Shown piece by piece: positions 27,180-34,783 of a DNA stretch of 64,000 bases; within the stretch, counting starts at the first letter, position 1, and each line of letters opens with the position of its first letter. Made by a program: the position numbers and the translations under genes. Origin of the DNA: Cryobacterium soli. Its GTDB lineage: Bacteria; Actinomycetota; Actinomycetes; Actinomycetales; Microbacteriaceae. The stretch is taken from positions 3,658,001 through 3,722,000 of the forward strand of contig NZ_CP030033.1 of assembly GCF_003611035.1 (NCBI RefSeq), in the 5' to 3' direction. The notes beneath the pieces are model-generated. The model was not told the origin of the DNA and did not search any database. It saw only the letters and a list, made by a program, of their open reading frames with translations.

Positions 27180-27839
27180 GTGCCGACCGCGATACCTACG
27201 CTCCGCGAGGGTGCAGTGACCCTGCGCCCGATCCGCCTGCGGGATGCCCGCGCCCTGGAGCGCGAGCTGATGGCGAACCGGTCCTGGCTGCGCACCTGGG
27301 AGGCGACCAGCCCGTACGCACCCATGTCGTTCGACACCCGGGCGAGCATCCGCAGCCTGCTCGCCCACTCGCGCACCGGCAGCGGGCTGCCGTTCCTGAT
27401 CGAGTACAACGGGGAACTCGCCGGTCAGCTGAACGTCTCGTCGATCACCTGGGGATCGCTCTCGAGCGCGTCGATCGGTTACTGGGTGGGCGAGGAGTTC
27501 GCCGGCCGGTCGATCACCCCCACGGCGGTGGCGCTGGCCACCGACTACTGCTTCGCCCAGCTGGGCCTGCACCGGATGGAGATCTGCATCCGCCCCGAGA
27601 ACGGGCCGTCGCTGCGGGTCGTGGAGAAACTGGGTTTCCGCTACGAGGGCCTCCGCCGCCGGTTCATCCACATCAACGGTGCCTGGCGCGACCACTTCGC
27701 CTTCGGCCTGGTGGCCGAGGAAGTGCGCAATGGTGTGCTGCGCCGCTGGCAGGACGGCCTCGTACCGCCCGGAAACGCCACCGTGAACGAGTACGACCGG
27801 GCCGCCGCGCAGCATCCGTTGCAGGTGGCCGACAAGTGA
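27180..27839 (+). CDS. GNAT acetyltransferase, RimJ/RimL-like
   Basis: 219 residues from GTG 27180. It starts with VTLRPIRLRDARALERELM, as in RimJ-type proteins, and has the acetyl-CoA region IGYWVGEEFAGRSITPTAVA followed by LGLHRMEICIRPENGPSLRV and KLGFRYEGLRRRFIHING. The protein probably acetylates an N-terminus or a small amine. The galU - rimJ - sepX/glpR order is conserved in many actinobacteria, sometimes with moeA between galU and rimJ, which is absent here. Confidence 0.9.
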   Translation: MPTAIPTLREGAVTLRPIRLRDARALERELMANRSWLRTWEATSPYAPMSFDTRASIRSLLAHSRTGSGLPFLIEYNGELAGQLNVSSITWGSLSSASIGYWVGEEFAGRSITPTAVALATDYCFAQLGLHRMEICIRPENGPSLRVVEKLGFRYEGLRRRFIHINGAWRDHFAFGLVAEEVRNGVLRRWQDGLVPPGNATVNEYDRAAAQHPLQVADK

Positions 27840-27893
27840 CACACCCCTCGGTAATCAGGCACGGAGGGGCGCGGGACTCATACCGTAGGGAGC

Positions 27894-28880
27894 ATGAGTA
27901 GCGAAGTCCTGGGTGGGGGAGTGATGGTGGCCGTGGCCGCCGCGCTCTGGGTGACGTATCTCATGCCGACATGGGCGAGACGACGGCAGTATCTCGCCAC
28001 CGAACGCAACGCCGTGCGACTGCAGCAGACCCTGCGCATTCTCGCCGAGACGTCGGAAATTCCCCAGGAGGTTCGCGTGGAGACCAACGCGCGCGGTGTG
28101 TCCGCCCAACGCAAGCTGCTGGCCCAGGCCGAAGAAGACGCCCGGATCGCCTCCAAGGCCGCCGGTGACGCCGCCACGGCCGCCCGTCGTGCCGCAGTGC
28201 TGCGCGCCGCCGCCGCGCGGCCCAAGGCGCTCACCCCGGCCGGCAAGGCCCGCCGCCTGCGCGCCATGCGGGCCCTCTCGACACTGCTGCTGCTCATCGG
28301 CCTGGTCAGCGCCGTCGCCGGGCTCACCCTGCTCTCCGCGGGCCTGTGGACCCTTCTGGTCGGGGGCCTCGTCGCCGCCGGCACCGCCCTCGCCGCGCTC
28401 GGCCGACTGGCCAGCGTGAGCCGGTCCGCCCGCGCCCCGCGTCGGGCGACGGATGCGGTGACCACCGAGACCCGCCGCGTTCCCGCGGGCACCCGCGGCC
28501 AGCGTTTCGAACCCGTGCACTTCGAGGAGGCGCCCGTGGCAGCGCCGACCCCGTGGACCCCGCAGCCGCTGCCCAAGCCCCTGCACCTCTCGCCCGGCTC
28601 GATCGCCCAGGCGGCCATGGCGTCGGTGGATGCCGCAGCCCAGCTGCGCCAGGCGGCCGCAGAGGCCGAGCTGCAGCGCCGGGCGCAGGCCCTCGCCGAC
28701 GCGATCGCGCCATCTGAGGTCACCCCGATCACCCGCCCGGTGGCCGCGCGCGCCGCCGCGGCCAAAGCGTCGCCGCAGGCCGCGCCGAGCCGGTTCGCGA
28801 AGATGGGCATCGTCGGCGAGACCGAGCCGGGCATGACCGACCTGGACGACGTGCTGCGCCGCCGTCGGGCCGTCGGCTGA
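27894..28880 (+). CDS. SepX/GlpR-like actinobacterial membrane protein
   Basis: 328 residues. An N-terminal helix VMVAVAAALWVTYLMPTWARR is followed by a long Ala/Arg-rich cytoplasmic stretch, then a helix pair around residues 125-170 (LLLLIGLVSAVAGLTLLSAG and LLVGGLVAAGTALAALG) and a disordered C-terminus. The LWVTYLMPTW-RR start and the place after galU-rimJ fit the SepX/GlpR family, which in Streptomyces helps assemble the divisome. The identity is from order and N-terminus, not from a catalytic motif. Confidence 0.75.
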   Translation: MSSEVLGGGVMVAVAAALWVTYLMPTWARRRQYLATERNAVRLQQTLRILAETSEIPQEVRVETNARGVSAQRKLLAQAEEDARIASKAAGDAATAARRAAVLRAAAARPKALTPAGKARRLRAMRALSTLLLLIGLVSAVAGLTLLSAGLWTLLVGGLVAAGTALAALGRLASVSRSARAPRRATDAVTTETRRVPAGTRGQRFEPVHFEEAPVAAPTPWTPQPLPKPLHLSPGSIAQAAMASVDAAAQLRQAAAEAELQRRAQALADAIAPSEVTPITRPVAARAAAAKASPQAAPSRFAKMGIVGETEPGMTDLDDVLRRRRAVG

Positions 28881-28935
28881 GGCCCGGCCCGGTTCGAAGC
28901 GGTAGCGCTCGCGTGATATTGTAAATACGCAGTCT

Positions 28936-29011
28936 GGGGCTATGGCGCAGTTGGTAGCGCGTCTCGTTCGCAATGAGAAGGTCAGGAGTTCGAATCTCCT
29001 TAGCTCCACCA
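28936..29011 (+). tRNA. tRNA-Ala (anticodon CGC)
   Basis: Acceptor arms GGGGCTA (28936-28942) and TAGCTCC (29001-29007) pair with a G3:U70 wobble, the alanine identity element. The D arm is GGCGCAGTTGGTAGCGC. The anticodon stem TCTCG/TGAGA holds the loop TTCGCAA with anticodon CGC, and the T arm is AGGAGTTCGAATCTCCT. CCA is encoded (29009-29011). A -10-like TATTGT lies near 28917. Confidence 0.97.
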
Positions 29012-29020
29012 CTGAAGAAG

Positions 29021-29050
29021 AAGGACCGCAGCCCCCGGGTTGCGGTCCTT
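29021..29050 (+). terminator. Intrinsic terminator of tRNA-Ala
   Basis: Perfect 10-base stem AAGGACCGCA (29021-29030) with TGCGGTCCTT (29041-29050) and a GC-rich 10-base loop, right after the tRNA. The following sequence is only moderately T-rich. Confidence 0.85.
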
Positions 29051-29300
29051 CGTCGTTTCCCGGGTATTCCTGGCCCGTGCTGCGCATATCTCCTGCAATT
29101 CAACGCCGGGCGAGCAGCGGATGCCGAAATCACGCGGGTGAACACGGCTTCCCCGGAATTCTGCAGGAGTCATGCTCCCCGCCGGGGCGGGGTGGCCGGG
29201 CGGGCGGGGCGGAGGCGTTGGTTAGGATTGGGGTCACTGCCGGGGCCGGGCAGGCCGGGGAGCCTCGCGGTTCCACTGTTCGAGACACGCGGAGACGATC

Positions 29301-29714
29301 ATGACAGCGCACCAGGACCAGCCGGTGACGGCGCCACCCGCAGAGGTCGTCGAGGGTGTCTTCGCTCTGGCGAGGGAGGGCCGCACCGGCCCGCTCGGCG
29401 AGATGCTCGACGCCGGGGTGTCGTTGGACCTGGTCAACGGTCGCGGCGACAGTCTGCTGATCGTGGCCGCGTACGCGCAACACCGGGACACCGTGCTGGA
29501 GCTCCTCCGGCGCGGCGCCGACACCGCCGTGGTCAACGAAATGGGCCAGACCGCTCTCGCCTGCGCCGTGTTCCGGGGCAACGAGGCGATTCTCCTCGAC
29601 CTGCTCGCGGCCGGCGCCGACCCCGACCTGGGTAGCCACACCGGCATCCAGATCGCCGACCAGTTCGCCCTGCCGCGGATGCGAGAGGTCATCGAGGCCC
29701 ACACCGGCGCCTGA
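29301..29714 (+). CDS. Ankyrin-repeat protein
   Basis: 137 residues from ATG 29301. After an 18-residue leader, an acidic helix VVEGVFALAREGRTGPLGEM begins a series of three to four ankyrin repeats, recognisable from NGRGDSLLIVAAYAQHRDTV, NEMGQTALACAVFRGNEAIL and the LLAAGADPDLG turn. There is no signal peptide or catalytic domain, so it is probably a cytosolic protein-binding scaffold. Similar short ankyrin proteins are common in actinobacteria. It is monocistronic, and a palindrome follows 20 bases later. Confidence 0.92.
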   Translation: MTAHQDQPVTAPPAEVVEGVFALAREGRTGPLGEMLDAGVSLDLVNGRGDSLLIVAAYAQHRDTVLELLRRGADTAVVNEMGQTALACAVFRGNEAILLDLLAAGADPDLGSHTGIQIADQFALPRMREVIEAHTGA

Positions 29715-29734
29715 GGGACCCTCCGCGCACCCAT

Positions 29735-29783
29735 TTGCGGACATCCCGCCTTCCCCGACGAAACGAAGCCCGGAAGTCCGCAA
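29735..29783. repeat. Long-spaced imperfect palindrome
   Basis: Arms TTGCGGACATCC (29735-29746) and GGAAGTCCGCAA (29772-29783) match at 11 of 12 positions around a 25-base spacer. It lies between the ankyrin gene and the zinc-ribbon protein. There is no T-run. Confidence 0.65.
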
Positions 29784-29869
29784 CTCATTTCGCGCACCCG
29801 GGCGCCGATGTCGCCGGTCGAGGTTACCGTGGTGGCACCTCGACTTCGAGGTGCAGCAGCGACGGGCAG

Positions 29870-30655
29870 ATGCGGATGGACCAGGACTCGGGCACGGCGG
29901 GCATCGCCGTGCGGTTCCGCTGCGGGCACGGGGCGGATGCCGCCGAGGCGCGCATCACCCTGCAGCGGGCCTGCCCTCTGTGCATGCTGCTCGGCGAGAC
30001 CAAGCGCAGCCGCGAGGAGCTGCTGCGCCGCGCGGCACCGGCCGGCCGGGCGGCCTTGGCCCGGGAGACCCGCATCGGCGCGACTTACCAGTGGATTTGC
30101 ACGCGCGGGCATTCCCGGTACGAGGCCACCGTGCGAGAAACCCTCACCGGTCCCGGCTGCCCGAAATGCCAGCGGAACGCGGCTGCGCCCGCGGCCCGGC
30201 ACGAGGGCGGGGTGCCGTTCATGAAGCCCGGGCTGAAGACCCGTACCTCGCAGGCGGAACAGAAGCTGCGAATGCTGCTGGGCGAGCGCATCCGGCTGCC
30301 GCACCGGGTGAACGCCATCCGGATCAACCGGAGCTTCTACGGCAAGCCCGAGGCATGGCCCGACATCATCATCCCGGGGCTGTTGGTGGCGATCGAATAC
30401 GACTCGCCGGGGCGGGAGCGCACCGCGCACCGAGGCCTCAAAGAGGCTTCCGACCGCGAGAAGGACGCGGCTCTCGCCGAGGTGGGCTGGGCGGTGATCC
30501 GGGTGCGCGCCGACGGGCTGGAACCGCTCGGACCGTACAGCATCGCCTGCGCCGGGGTCACCGCCGCGGTGGTGGACGAGGTGCTGCGCACGCTCGTGCT
30601 GATTCGCGGGGAGGAGGCCGTGGCCGCCCTTATGCGAACAGATCCGAGTGGCTAG
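29870..30655 (+). CDS. Zinc-ribbon protein with Vsr/DUF559-like PD-(D/E)xK nuclease fold
   Basis: 261 residues from ATG 29870 (29876 also possible; no strong Shine-Dalgarno). Two metal-binding blocks are visible: FRCGHG ... CPLC near residues 15-40 and ICTRGH ... CPKC near 75-105. The C-terminal half starts with KTRTSQAEQKLRMLL and contains PDIIIPGLLVAIEYDSPG, then REKDAALAEVGWAVIRVR. That order (PD, then E-x-D, then a basic Glu/Lys helix) is the Vsr/DUF559 restriction-endonuclease-like core. No methylase or repair gene is next to it. The target and any activity are unknown. Confidence 0.7.
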   Translation: MRMDQDSGTAGIAVRFRCGHGADAAEARITLQRACPLCMLLGETKRSREELLRRAAPAGRAALARETRIGATYQWICTRGHSRYEATVRETLTGPGCPKCQRNAAAPAARHEGGVPFMKPGLKTRTSQAEQKLRMLLGERIRLPHRVNAIRINRSFYGKPEAWPDIIIPGLLVAIEYDSPGRERTAHRGLKEASDREKDAALAEVGWAVIRVRADGLEPLGPYSIACAGVTAAVVDEVLRTLVLIRGEEAVAALMRTDPSG

Positions 30656-30759
30656 AGTGGGCCGGGTAAGGGGCTCACGGTCGAGCAGAGGAGTCGAGCA
30701 GTTCGTCGAGCAGGGGGACGGCACGTGGGCACACTCTCGCCAACCGAAGGAGCCTGGTC

Positions 30760-31896
30760 GTGCTGCACACCGATATACCCACCCGAGACGACGTCGACAC
30801 CCTGGCCGCGGTGCGGCAACATCCCTGCGTCTCGGTCTACCTCAGCACGACCCCGCTGCCGCAGGATTCGGACAAGGCCCGGGTGGAGCTGAAGAACTGC
30901 CTGGCGGAGGCGGTGCAGCAGCTGCGCGACGCGAACACCGACAAGGGCGTCATCGAGGCGGTGCAGGAGATCCTCGGGGACCTCGTTGAAGACTCCGACT
31001 TCTGGCGCTCCCTGTCGTACAGCCTGGCCATTTTCGCCACGCCCGACAGCGTGCGTACGTTCCGGCTGCCCAACCGGCTCAGCGGCGCCCTGGAGGTCTC
31101 CGACCGGTTCTACCTCAAGCCCCTCTTGCGCGCGGTCACGTTCCCGCAGGCGGCATTCGTGCTCGCACTCGCGCAGAACTCCGTGCGGTTGCTTGAAATC
31201 AGCGCAGAGGGTCCCGTTTACGCGGTGCCCGTACCCGGCCTCCCCAGCGACGTGGCCAGTTCGGTAGGGCTGCCGTCGATCAGCGGCCGCAGCCAGGACG
31301 GCCACAGCATGAACGGGCGAATCCAGGGCAGCGAGGGCCAGAAGGTGCGGATGCGCCAATACGCGCGGGCCATCGACCGGGCGCTCCGCCCGGTGCTCAG
31401 CGGCCTCGACCTGCCATTGGTGCTCGCCGCCGCCGAACCCCTTGCGGGCATCTACAGGTCGGTGAACAGCTACCCCAACCTCACCGAGGGCATCATCGCC
31501 GGCAACCCGGAGGAGACCCCGGATGAGGAGCTCGGCCGGGCGGCGCGGGGGATCCTCGACCAGCTCTACGCGGCCGAACTCGACGCCCTCAAGGACCGGA
31601 TGGCCAGCCGGGCCGCGCACGGTCGCGCCGTCACCGACCTGAGCGACGTGGCCAGGGCGGCCACCTACGGCGCCGTCGAGACCCTCTTCGTGGACATCGA
31701 CCGGAGCGTGCCCGGAGTGGTCGACGAGCAGACGGGGGCGATCACCCTGAGCGACACCGAAGACGCCGTGACGTACGGCGTGGTCGACGAGATCCTGCGC
31801 CGGGCGCTCTTGTCGGGTGCCGAGATCTTCGCGGTGCGGGCCGATGACATACCGGGCGGCGGGGCGGTGGCGGCCGGGGTGCGGTTCGTGGTCTGA
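30760..31896 (+). CDS. baeRF (bacterial archaeo-eukaryotic release factor-like) family protein
   Basis: 378 residues from GTG 30760 with AAGGAG upstream. The start LHTDIPTRDDVDTLAAVRQHPCVSVYLSTTP is typical of the baeRF11-like group. The middle FALALAQNSVRLLEI region and the C-terminal L7Ae-like part (DLSDVARAATYGAVETLFVD, then VDEILRRALLSGAEIFAVR) follow in order. The family is related to eRF1 and is thought to act on stalled or hibernating ribosomes. It lacks the GGQ loop needed for true termination, as far as can be seen. It stands alone. Confidence 0.85.
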   Translation: MLHTDIPTRDDVDTLAAVRQHPCVSVYLSTTPLPQDSDKARVELKNCLAEAVQQLRDANTDKGVIEAVQEILGDLVEDSDFWRSLSYSLAIFATPDSVRTFRLPNRLSGALEVSDRFYLKPLLRAVTFPQAAFVLALAQNSVRLLEISAEGPVYAVPVPGLPSDVASSVGLPSISGRSQDGHSMNGRIQGSEGQKVRMRQYARAIDRALRPVLSGLDLPLVLAAAEPLAGIYRSVNSYPNLTEGIIAGNPEETPDEELGRAARGILDQLYAAELDALKDRMASRAAHGRAVTDLSDVARAATYGAVETLFVDIDRSVPGVVDEQTGAITLSDTEDAVTYGVVDEILRRALLSGAEIFAVRADDIPGGGAVAAGVRFVV

Positions 31897-31955
31897 GTCA
31901 CCGCGCCGGCCGGCGTCGGGTTGCTATCGAGCGGGGCCGGGGCGGCGGGGGCGAG

Positions 31956-31991
31956 AAAAACCGGTGCCGCCCGTGGACGGGCGACACCGGT
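31956..31991 (-). terminator. Intrinsic terminator of the 39-residue basic protein gene
   Basis: Arms ACCGGTG (31960-31966) with CACCGGT (31985-31991) and CGCCCG (31968-31973) with CGGGCG (31978-31983), one mismatch, TGGA loop. On the minus strand it is followed by five T residues (AAAAA at 31956-31960). Confidence 0.9.
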
Positions 31992-32031
31992 GAGTCTGGC
32001 GGGTCGGGCGAGTTCGCCCGGCCGGAAGTGG

Positions 32032-32151
32032 TCAGCGCTTGCGAGCCTTCTCGGTCTCAGCGGACTTGGCCTGCTTGTCGGCGCGCTTTTCCTTGAGCGA
32101 CTTGCCGGCGACCTTCTTGGTCGCATCCTTCTTGGGTGATTTGTCAGCCAT
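32032..32151 (-). CDS. Small Lys-rich basic protein (39 residues)
   Basis: 39 residues, starting at ATG 32151, with a strong AAGGAG 6 bases upstream and a strong terminator downstream. The sequence starts MADKSPKKDATKKVAG and continues KSLKEKRADKQAKSAE, almost wholly Lys, Ala, Ser, Glu. Short proteins of this type are widespread in Microbacteriaceae; function is not known. Charge and length suggest nucleic-acid binding or disorder. The longer frame up to 32274 is not supported. Confidence 0.8.
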   Translation of the reverse strand: MADKSPKKDATKKVAGKSLKEKRADKQAKSAETEKARKR

Positions 32152-32382
32152 GTGTACTCCTTCGGACCTGGCCGTGCGGCCAGATGCTTTGACCCTACGC
32201 GGGTTCGCCGCAAAGATCATCTCGACGCGGCGGGCCAGCTCAAGCGGGGGCCCGCGCGGCTGCCGGAGCGGCATCCAGAGGTGCGCTGCCGGTGCCCTGT
32301 GCCTTTTGATCGTGTCGACGTAGGCTGTCTGCGATGAGACGCCTCGTCAGTGGGACGGGAAGGCGCAGGAGGCCGGGAGATC

Positions 32383-32628
32383 ATGAGCTCACAGGGAACA
32401 TACAAGGCAGTGCTGTTCGGTCCGAACGTGATCGGGTCCGGCACGGAGGTGGAACTGCACTACGCCAACGGCGGGTACCAGGACGTGGTGGTGCTCGAAG
32501 CCGTCGAGGACGGCCAGAAGATCACCCGCACCTACAAGAAGGGCCGGGAAACCGAAGAGCCCATCCCGTACCGTTTCGTCGACGAAGACGTCAGCGACGA
32601 GACCGCCGAGGGCGAAGTCCCCAACTAG
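32383..32628 (+). CDS. Small conserved-looking hypothetical protein (81 residues)
   Basis: 81 residues from ATG 32383, preceded by GGAG. The N-terminus SSQGTYKAVLFGPNVIGSGT reads like a beta-rich fold and the C-terminal tail is very acidic (DEDVSDETAEGEVPN). No enzyme motif seen. The gene ends with TAG at 32626-32628, which is part of the 6-base duplicated target of the adjoining IS481 derivative, so the insertion left the protein unchanged. Confidence 0.7.
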   Translation: MSSQGTYKAVLFGPNVIGSGTEVELHYANGGYQDVVVLEAVEDGQKITRTYKKGRETEEPIPYRFVDEDVSDETAEGEVPN

Positions 32629-32629
32629 C
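32624..32629. repeat. Target-site duplication ACTAGC (left copy)
   Basis: ACTAGC at 32624-32629 is repeated at 33083-33088 immediately outside the other end of the IS481 derivative. It fits the NCTAGN target known for IS481. Confidence 0.9.
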
Positions 32630-33082
32630 TGTACTGAGCCGACAGGTTGGTGACAGTCGGGGTTGAAAAAAAGGAGAACCTCCGGTTCTAGTGGAGATGT
32701 CTAAGTCGCCACGAACACGGAGGTTCTCATGCCCCACGCTAATACCCGTTTGACCCTTCACGGTAGGGCATTGCTGATCGAACGAGTCATCAGCGACAAC
32801 GCCTTCGCCTACCGAAAATCAACAAAGTTCAAAGAAGCCGTCGCCAGGATCGGTGCCGAGCAACGCTTCATCAAAGCGCACTGCCCGTGGACCAACGGCA
32901 AGGTTGAACGGCTCAACCGCACCCTCGCCACCGAGTGGGCATACAAGCGCAAGTACACCAGCAACCAACACCGCGCTGACGCTCTTGCACCCTGGCTGCA
33001 GTTCTATAACACTGAACGCATCCACACCGGCATCGGAGCAACACCCATCAGCCGAGTGTCACCAACGTGATGGCTCAGTACA
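32630..33082 (+). mobile_element. Internally deleted IS481-family element (453 bases, MITE-like)
   Basis: Terminal inverted repeats TGTACTGAGCC (32630-32640) and GGCTCAGTACA (33072-33082) with further matches inward (GTTGGTGACA), and ACTAGC duplicated on both sides. It is less than half the length of a full IS481. The reading frame keeps the first 20 or so residues and the last 95 of the transposase, so the DNA-binding and most of the catalytic core are missing. Ends differ from those of the intact element at 53117-54229, so it derives from another IS481 subgroup. Confidence 0.92.
32729..33070 (+). pseudogene. IS481-type transposase remnant with internal deletion
   Basis: 113 codons. MPHANTRLTLHGRALLIERV is the normal start of an IS481 transposase, and it continues directly into VISDNAFAYR, the start of the third catalytic block. 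It then runs through KAHCPWTNGKVERLNRTL and NTERIHTGIGATPISRV to the normal end. About 200 residues between these are gone, in frame. The junction lies in similar-looking LLIERV / ERVISDN sequence, which suggests deletion by recombination between short repeats. The frame is open but could not be catalytic. Confidence 0.9.
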
Positions 33083-33088
33083 ACTAGC
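33083..33088. repeat. Target-site duplication ACTAGC (right copy)
   Basis: Exact copy of 32624-32629, immediately outside the right inverted repeat. It contains the CTAG core. Confidence 0.9.
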
Positions 33089-33169
33089 CGGCCGGCATCC
33101 GAGCGGCACGAGCGTCGTACGAAAGCGCGGATGCGTGCCCGTGCGACGCTCTCGTGCGCCCGGGCCGGG

Positions 33170-34783
33170 TCAGATGCGGGTGCCTGGGCCGGGGTTGCGG
33201 CCCAGCCGCACGGGCAGGGCCATGAGCGGACCGACGAAGCGGCGCTGCAGGCGCCGGCCCGGACCCCAGACGTACTGCACGATCAGTTGCGCCAGGATGG
33301 CGCTGGCCGCCAGCGCCACGGCGATCGCACCGGCGGTGAGCAGGTTGAGCAGCCCGTTGATGTCGCCGTCGGACATCTGCAGCAGCCCGCGGAACAGCGC
33401 GAGGCCCGGCACCAGCGGAACCAGGGCGCAGACGATGATCACCAGCGGCGGGGTGCGCACGATGCGCGCGCCGACCGCCGCGAGGAGGCCCGCCCCCATG
33501 GCTGCCGCGCCTGAGGACCAGACCAGCCCGAACCCGGAGCTGGTGGCGCCGAGGTAGATGGCCTCGGCCACCGCGCCGAGCAGGGACACCACCCAGATCG
33601 CCCGCCAGGGCACCTGGGTGGCCAGGCCGAAGCCGACCACGATCACCACGGCGGCGACGAGCTGGATGGCGAGGTTGCCCAGCGTGGGGGAGACATCGGC
33701 GTTGATGCGCAGGTCGAGACCGAACCGGGCCAGCACCAACGAGGACCCGGCGACCCCGGCGACCAGCCCGCCGGTGATCAATAGCGCCTCGATCAAGCGC
33801 GCGGTTCCGGTGAGATAGAACCCGGAAAGGGTGTCGTGCACCGCACCGAAGGTGGTGACCCCGGCCAGGAGCATGATGATCGTGGCGACGACGACGAGCG
33901 ACGGAGTCGCAGTGGGGTCGACCAGGGGTACGAACGCGGCGAAAATCGGCCCGATGGCCCCGCCGACGACGGTCTGGTAGAACAACGGCACCCGCCGGTT
34001 GTCCAGTGCGGTGGTGAGCAGGTCGATCACGAACGCGGCCACGAAGGCGGCCAGGATCACGATCGGGCCACCGCCGATCAGTGCGGCGGCGCCGGCGCCG
34101 ACCAGGCTCCAGCCGAAGCGCCGGTAGAGCAGCGGCACCTGCGGCTTCGAGCTCACGATGGTGGCCAGGCGCTTGCGGGCCTCCGCGACGTCCGTGGGCT
34201 CTTCGATGAGATCGGCGATGAGCTCGGAGGTGGCGGTGAGCTTGGCGTAGTTGAGGGTGCGGTACTTCACGTCACGGCTGCGGGAGATGGCCTCGTGCGT
34301 GGACTGGTCCTCATGGGTGAGGGTGATGATGGTGTGCGTGATGTTGGCGTCGGTGCCGCGCAGCCCGTAGGCGCGGGTGAGTGCGTGCATGGCCGCTGTG
34401 GCGTCCTCGGCGCCGGCGCCCGACGCGAAGATCACCTCCGCCAGCCGCATGGTGAGGTCGAGCACCGAGCGGGTGTACGCGGCGATGTCGATCACCGGAA
34501 CGGCGATCGTGGACGTGCTCGGGGCATCCTCGTAGGCTCGCACGGCGGCGATGCCCGTGGCGTCGGCACGCAGGATCGGGATGCTCGTGGTGACCGGGCG
34601 CGGGGTGGTGGGGTGCGGCGCCCGGTAGGGGGTGCGGGCGACGTTCACCGGTTCGGTGGGTGTGGGGCTCACCGTGGGGGCGGTCACGGTCGGGCTGGTC
34701 TGGGGCACTGCAGTCAACGGGACAACTTCAACACTTCGGGGATCGGGGATGCGGGTGGGAATGGGGCGGGTGCGCTCACTCAT
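33170..34783 (-). CDS. ThrE-type threonine/serine exporter family protein
   Basis: 537 residues from ATG 34783, overlapping the upstream gene stop within ATGAGTGA. An N-terminal Pro/Thr-rich cytoplasmic part is followed by the ThrE domain with VIFASGAGAEDATAAM and, later, AGVTTFGAVHDTLSGFYLTG. About ten hydrophobic helices lie between residues 235 and 510. The N-terminal domain resembles the amidase-like part of ThrE and the second half the DUF3815-type membrane part. It would export threonine, serine or related compounds. It is translationally coupled to the acyl-CoA dehydrogenase gene. Confidence 0.88.
   Translation of the reverse strand: MSERTRPIPTRIPDPRSVEVVPLTAVPQTSPTVTAPTVSPTPTEPVNVARTPYRAPHPTTPRPVTTSIPILRADATGIAAVRAYEDAPSTSTIAVPVIDIAAYTRSVLDLTMRLAEVIFASGAGAEDATAAMHALTRAYGLRGTDANITHTIITLTHEDQSTHEAISRSRDVKYRTLNYAKLTATSELIADLIEEPTDVAEARKRLATIVSSKPQVPLLYRRFGWSLVGAGAAALIGGGPIVILAAFVAAFVIDLLTTALDNRRVPLFYQTVVGGAIGPIFAAFVPLVDPTATPSLVVVATIIMLLAGVTTFGAVHDTLSGFYLTGTARLIEALLITGGLVAGVAGSSLVLARFGLDLRINADVSPTLGNLAIQLVAAVVIVVGFGLATQVPWRAIWVVSLLGAVAEAIYLGATSSGFGLVWSSGAAAMGAGLLAAVGARIVRTPPLVIIVCALVPLVPGLALFRGLLQMSDGDINGLLNLLTAGAIAVALAASAILAQLIVQYVWGPGRRLQRRFVGPLMALPVRLGRNPGPGTRI

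Noticed and set aside
32629-33090. A functional small transposase from the IS481 remnant
   Set aside because: The helix-turn-helix and the first two catalytic Asp residues are missing, so it cannot catalyse transposition by itself.
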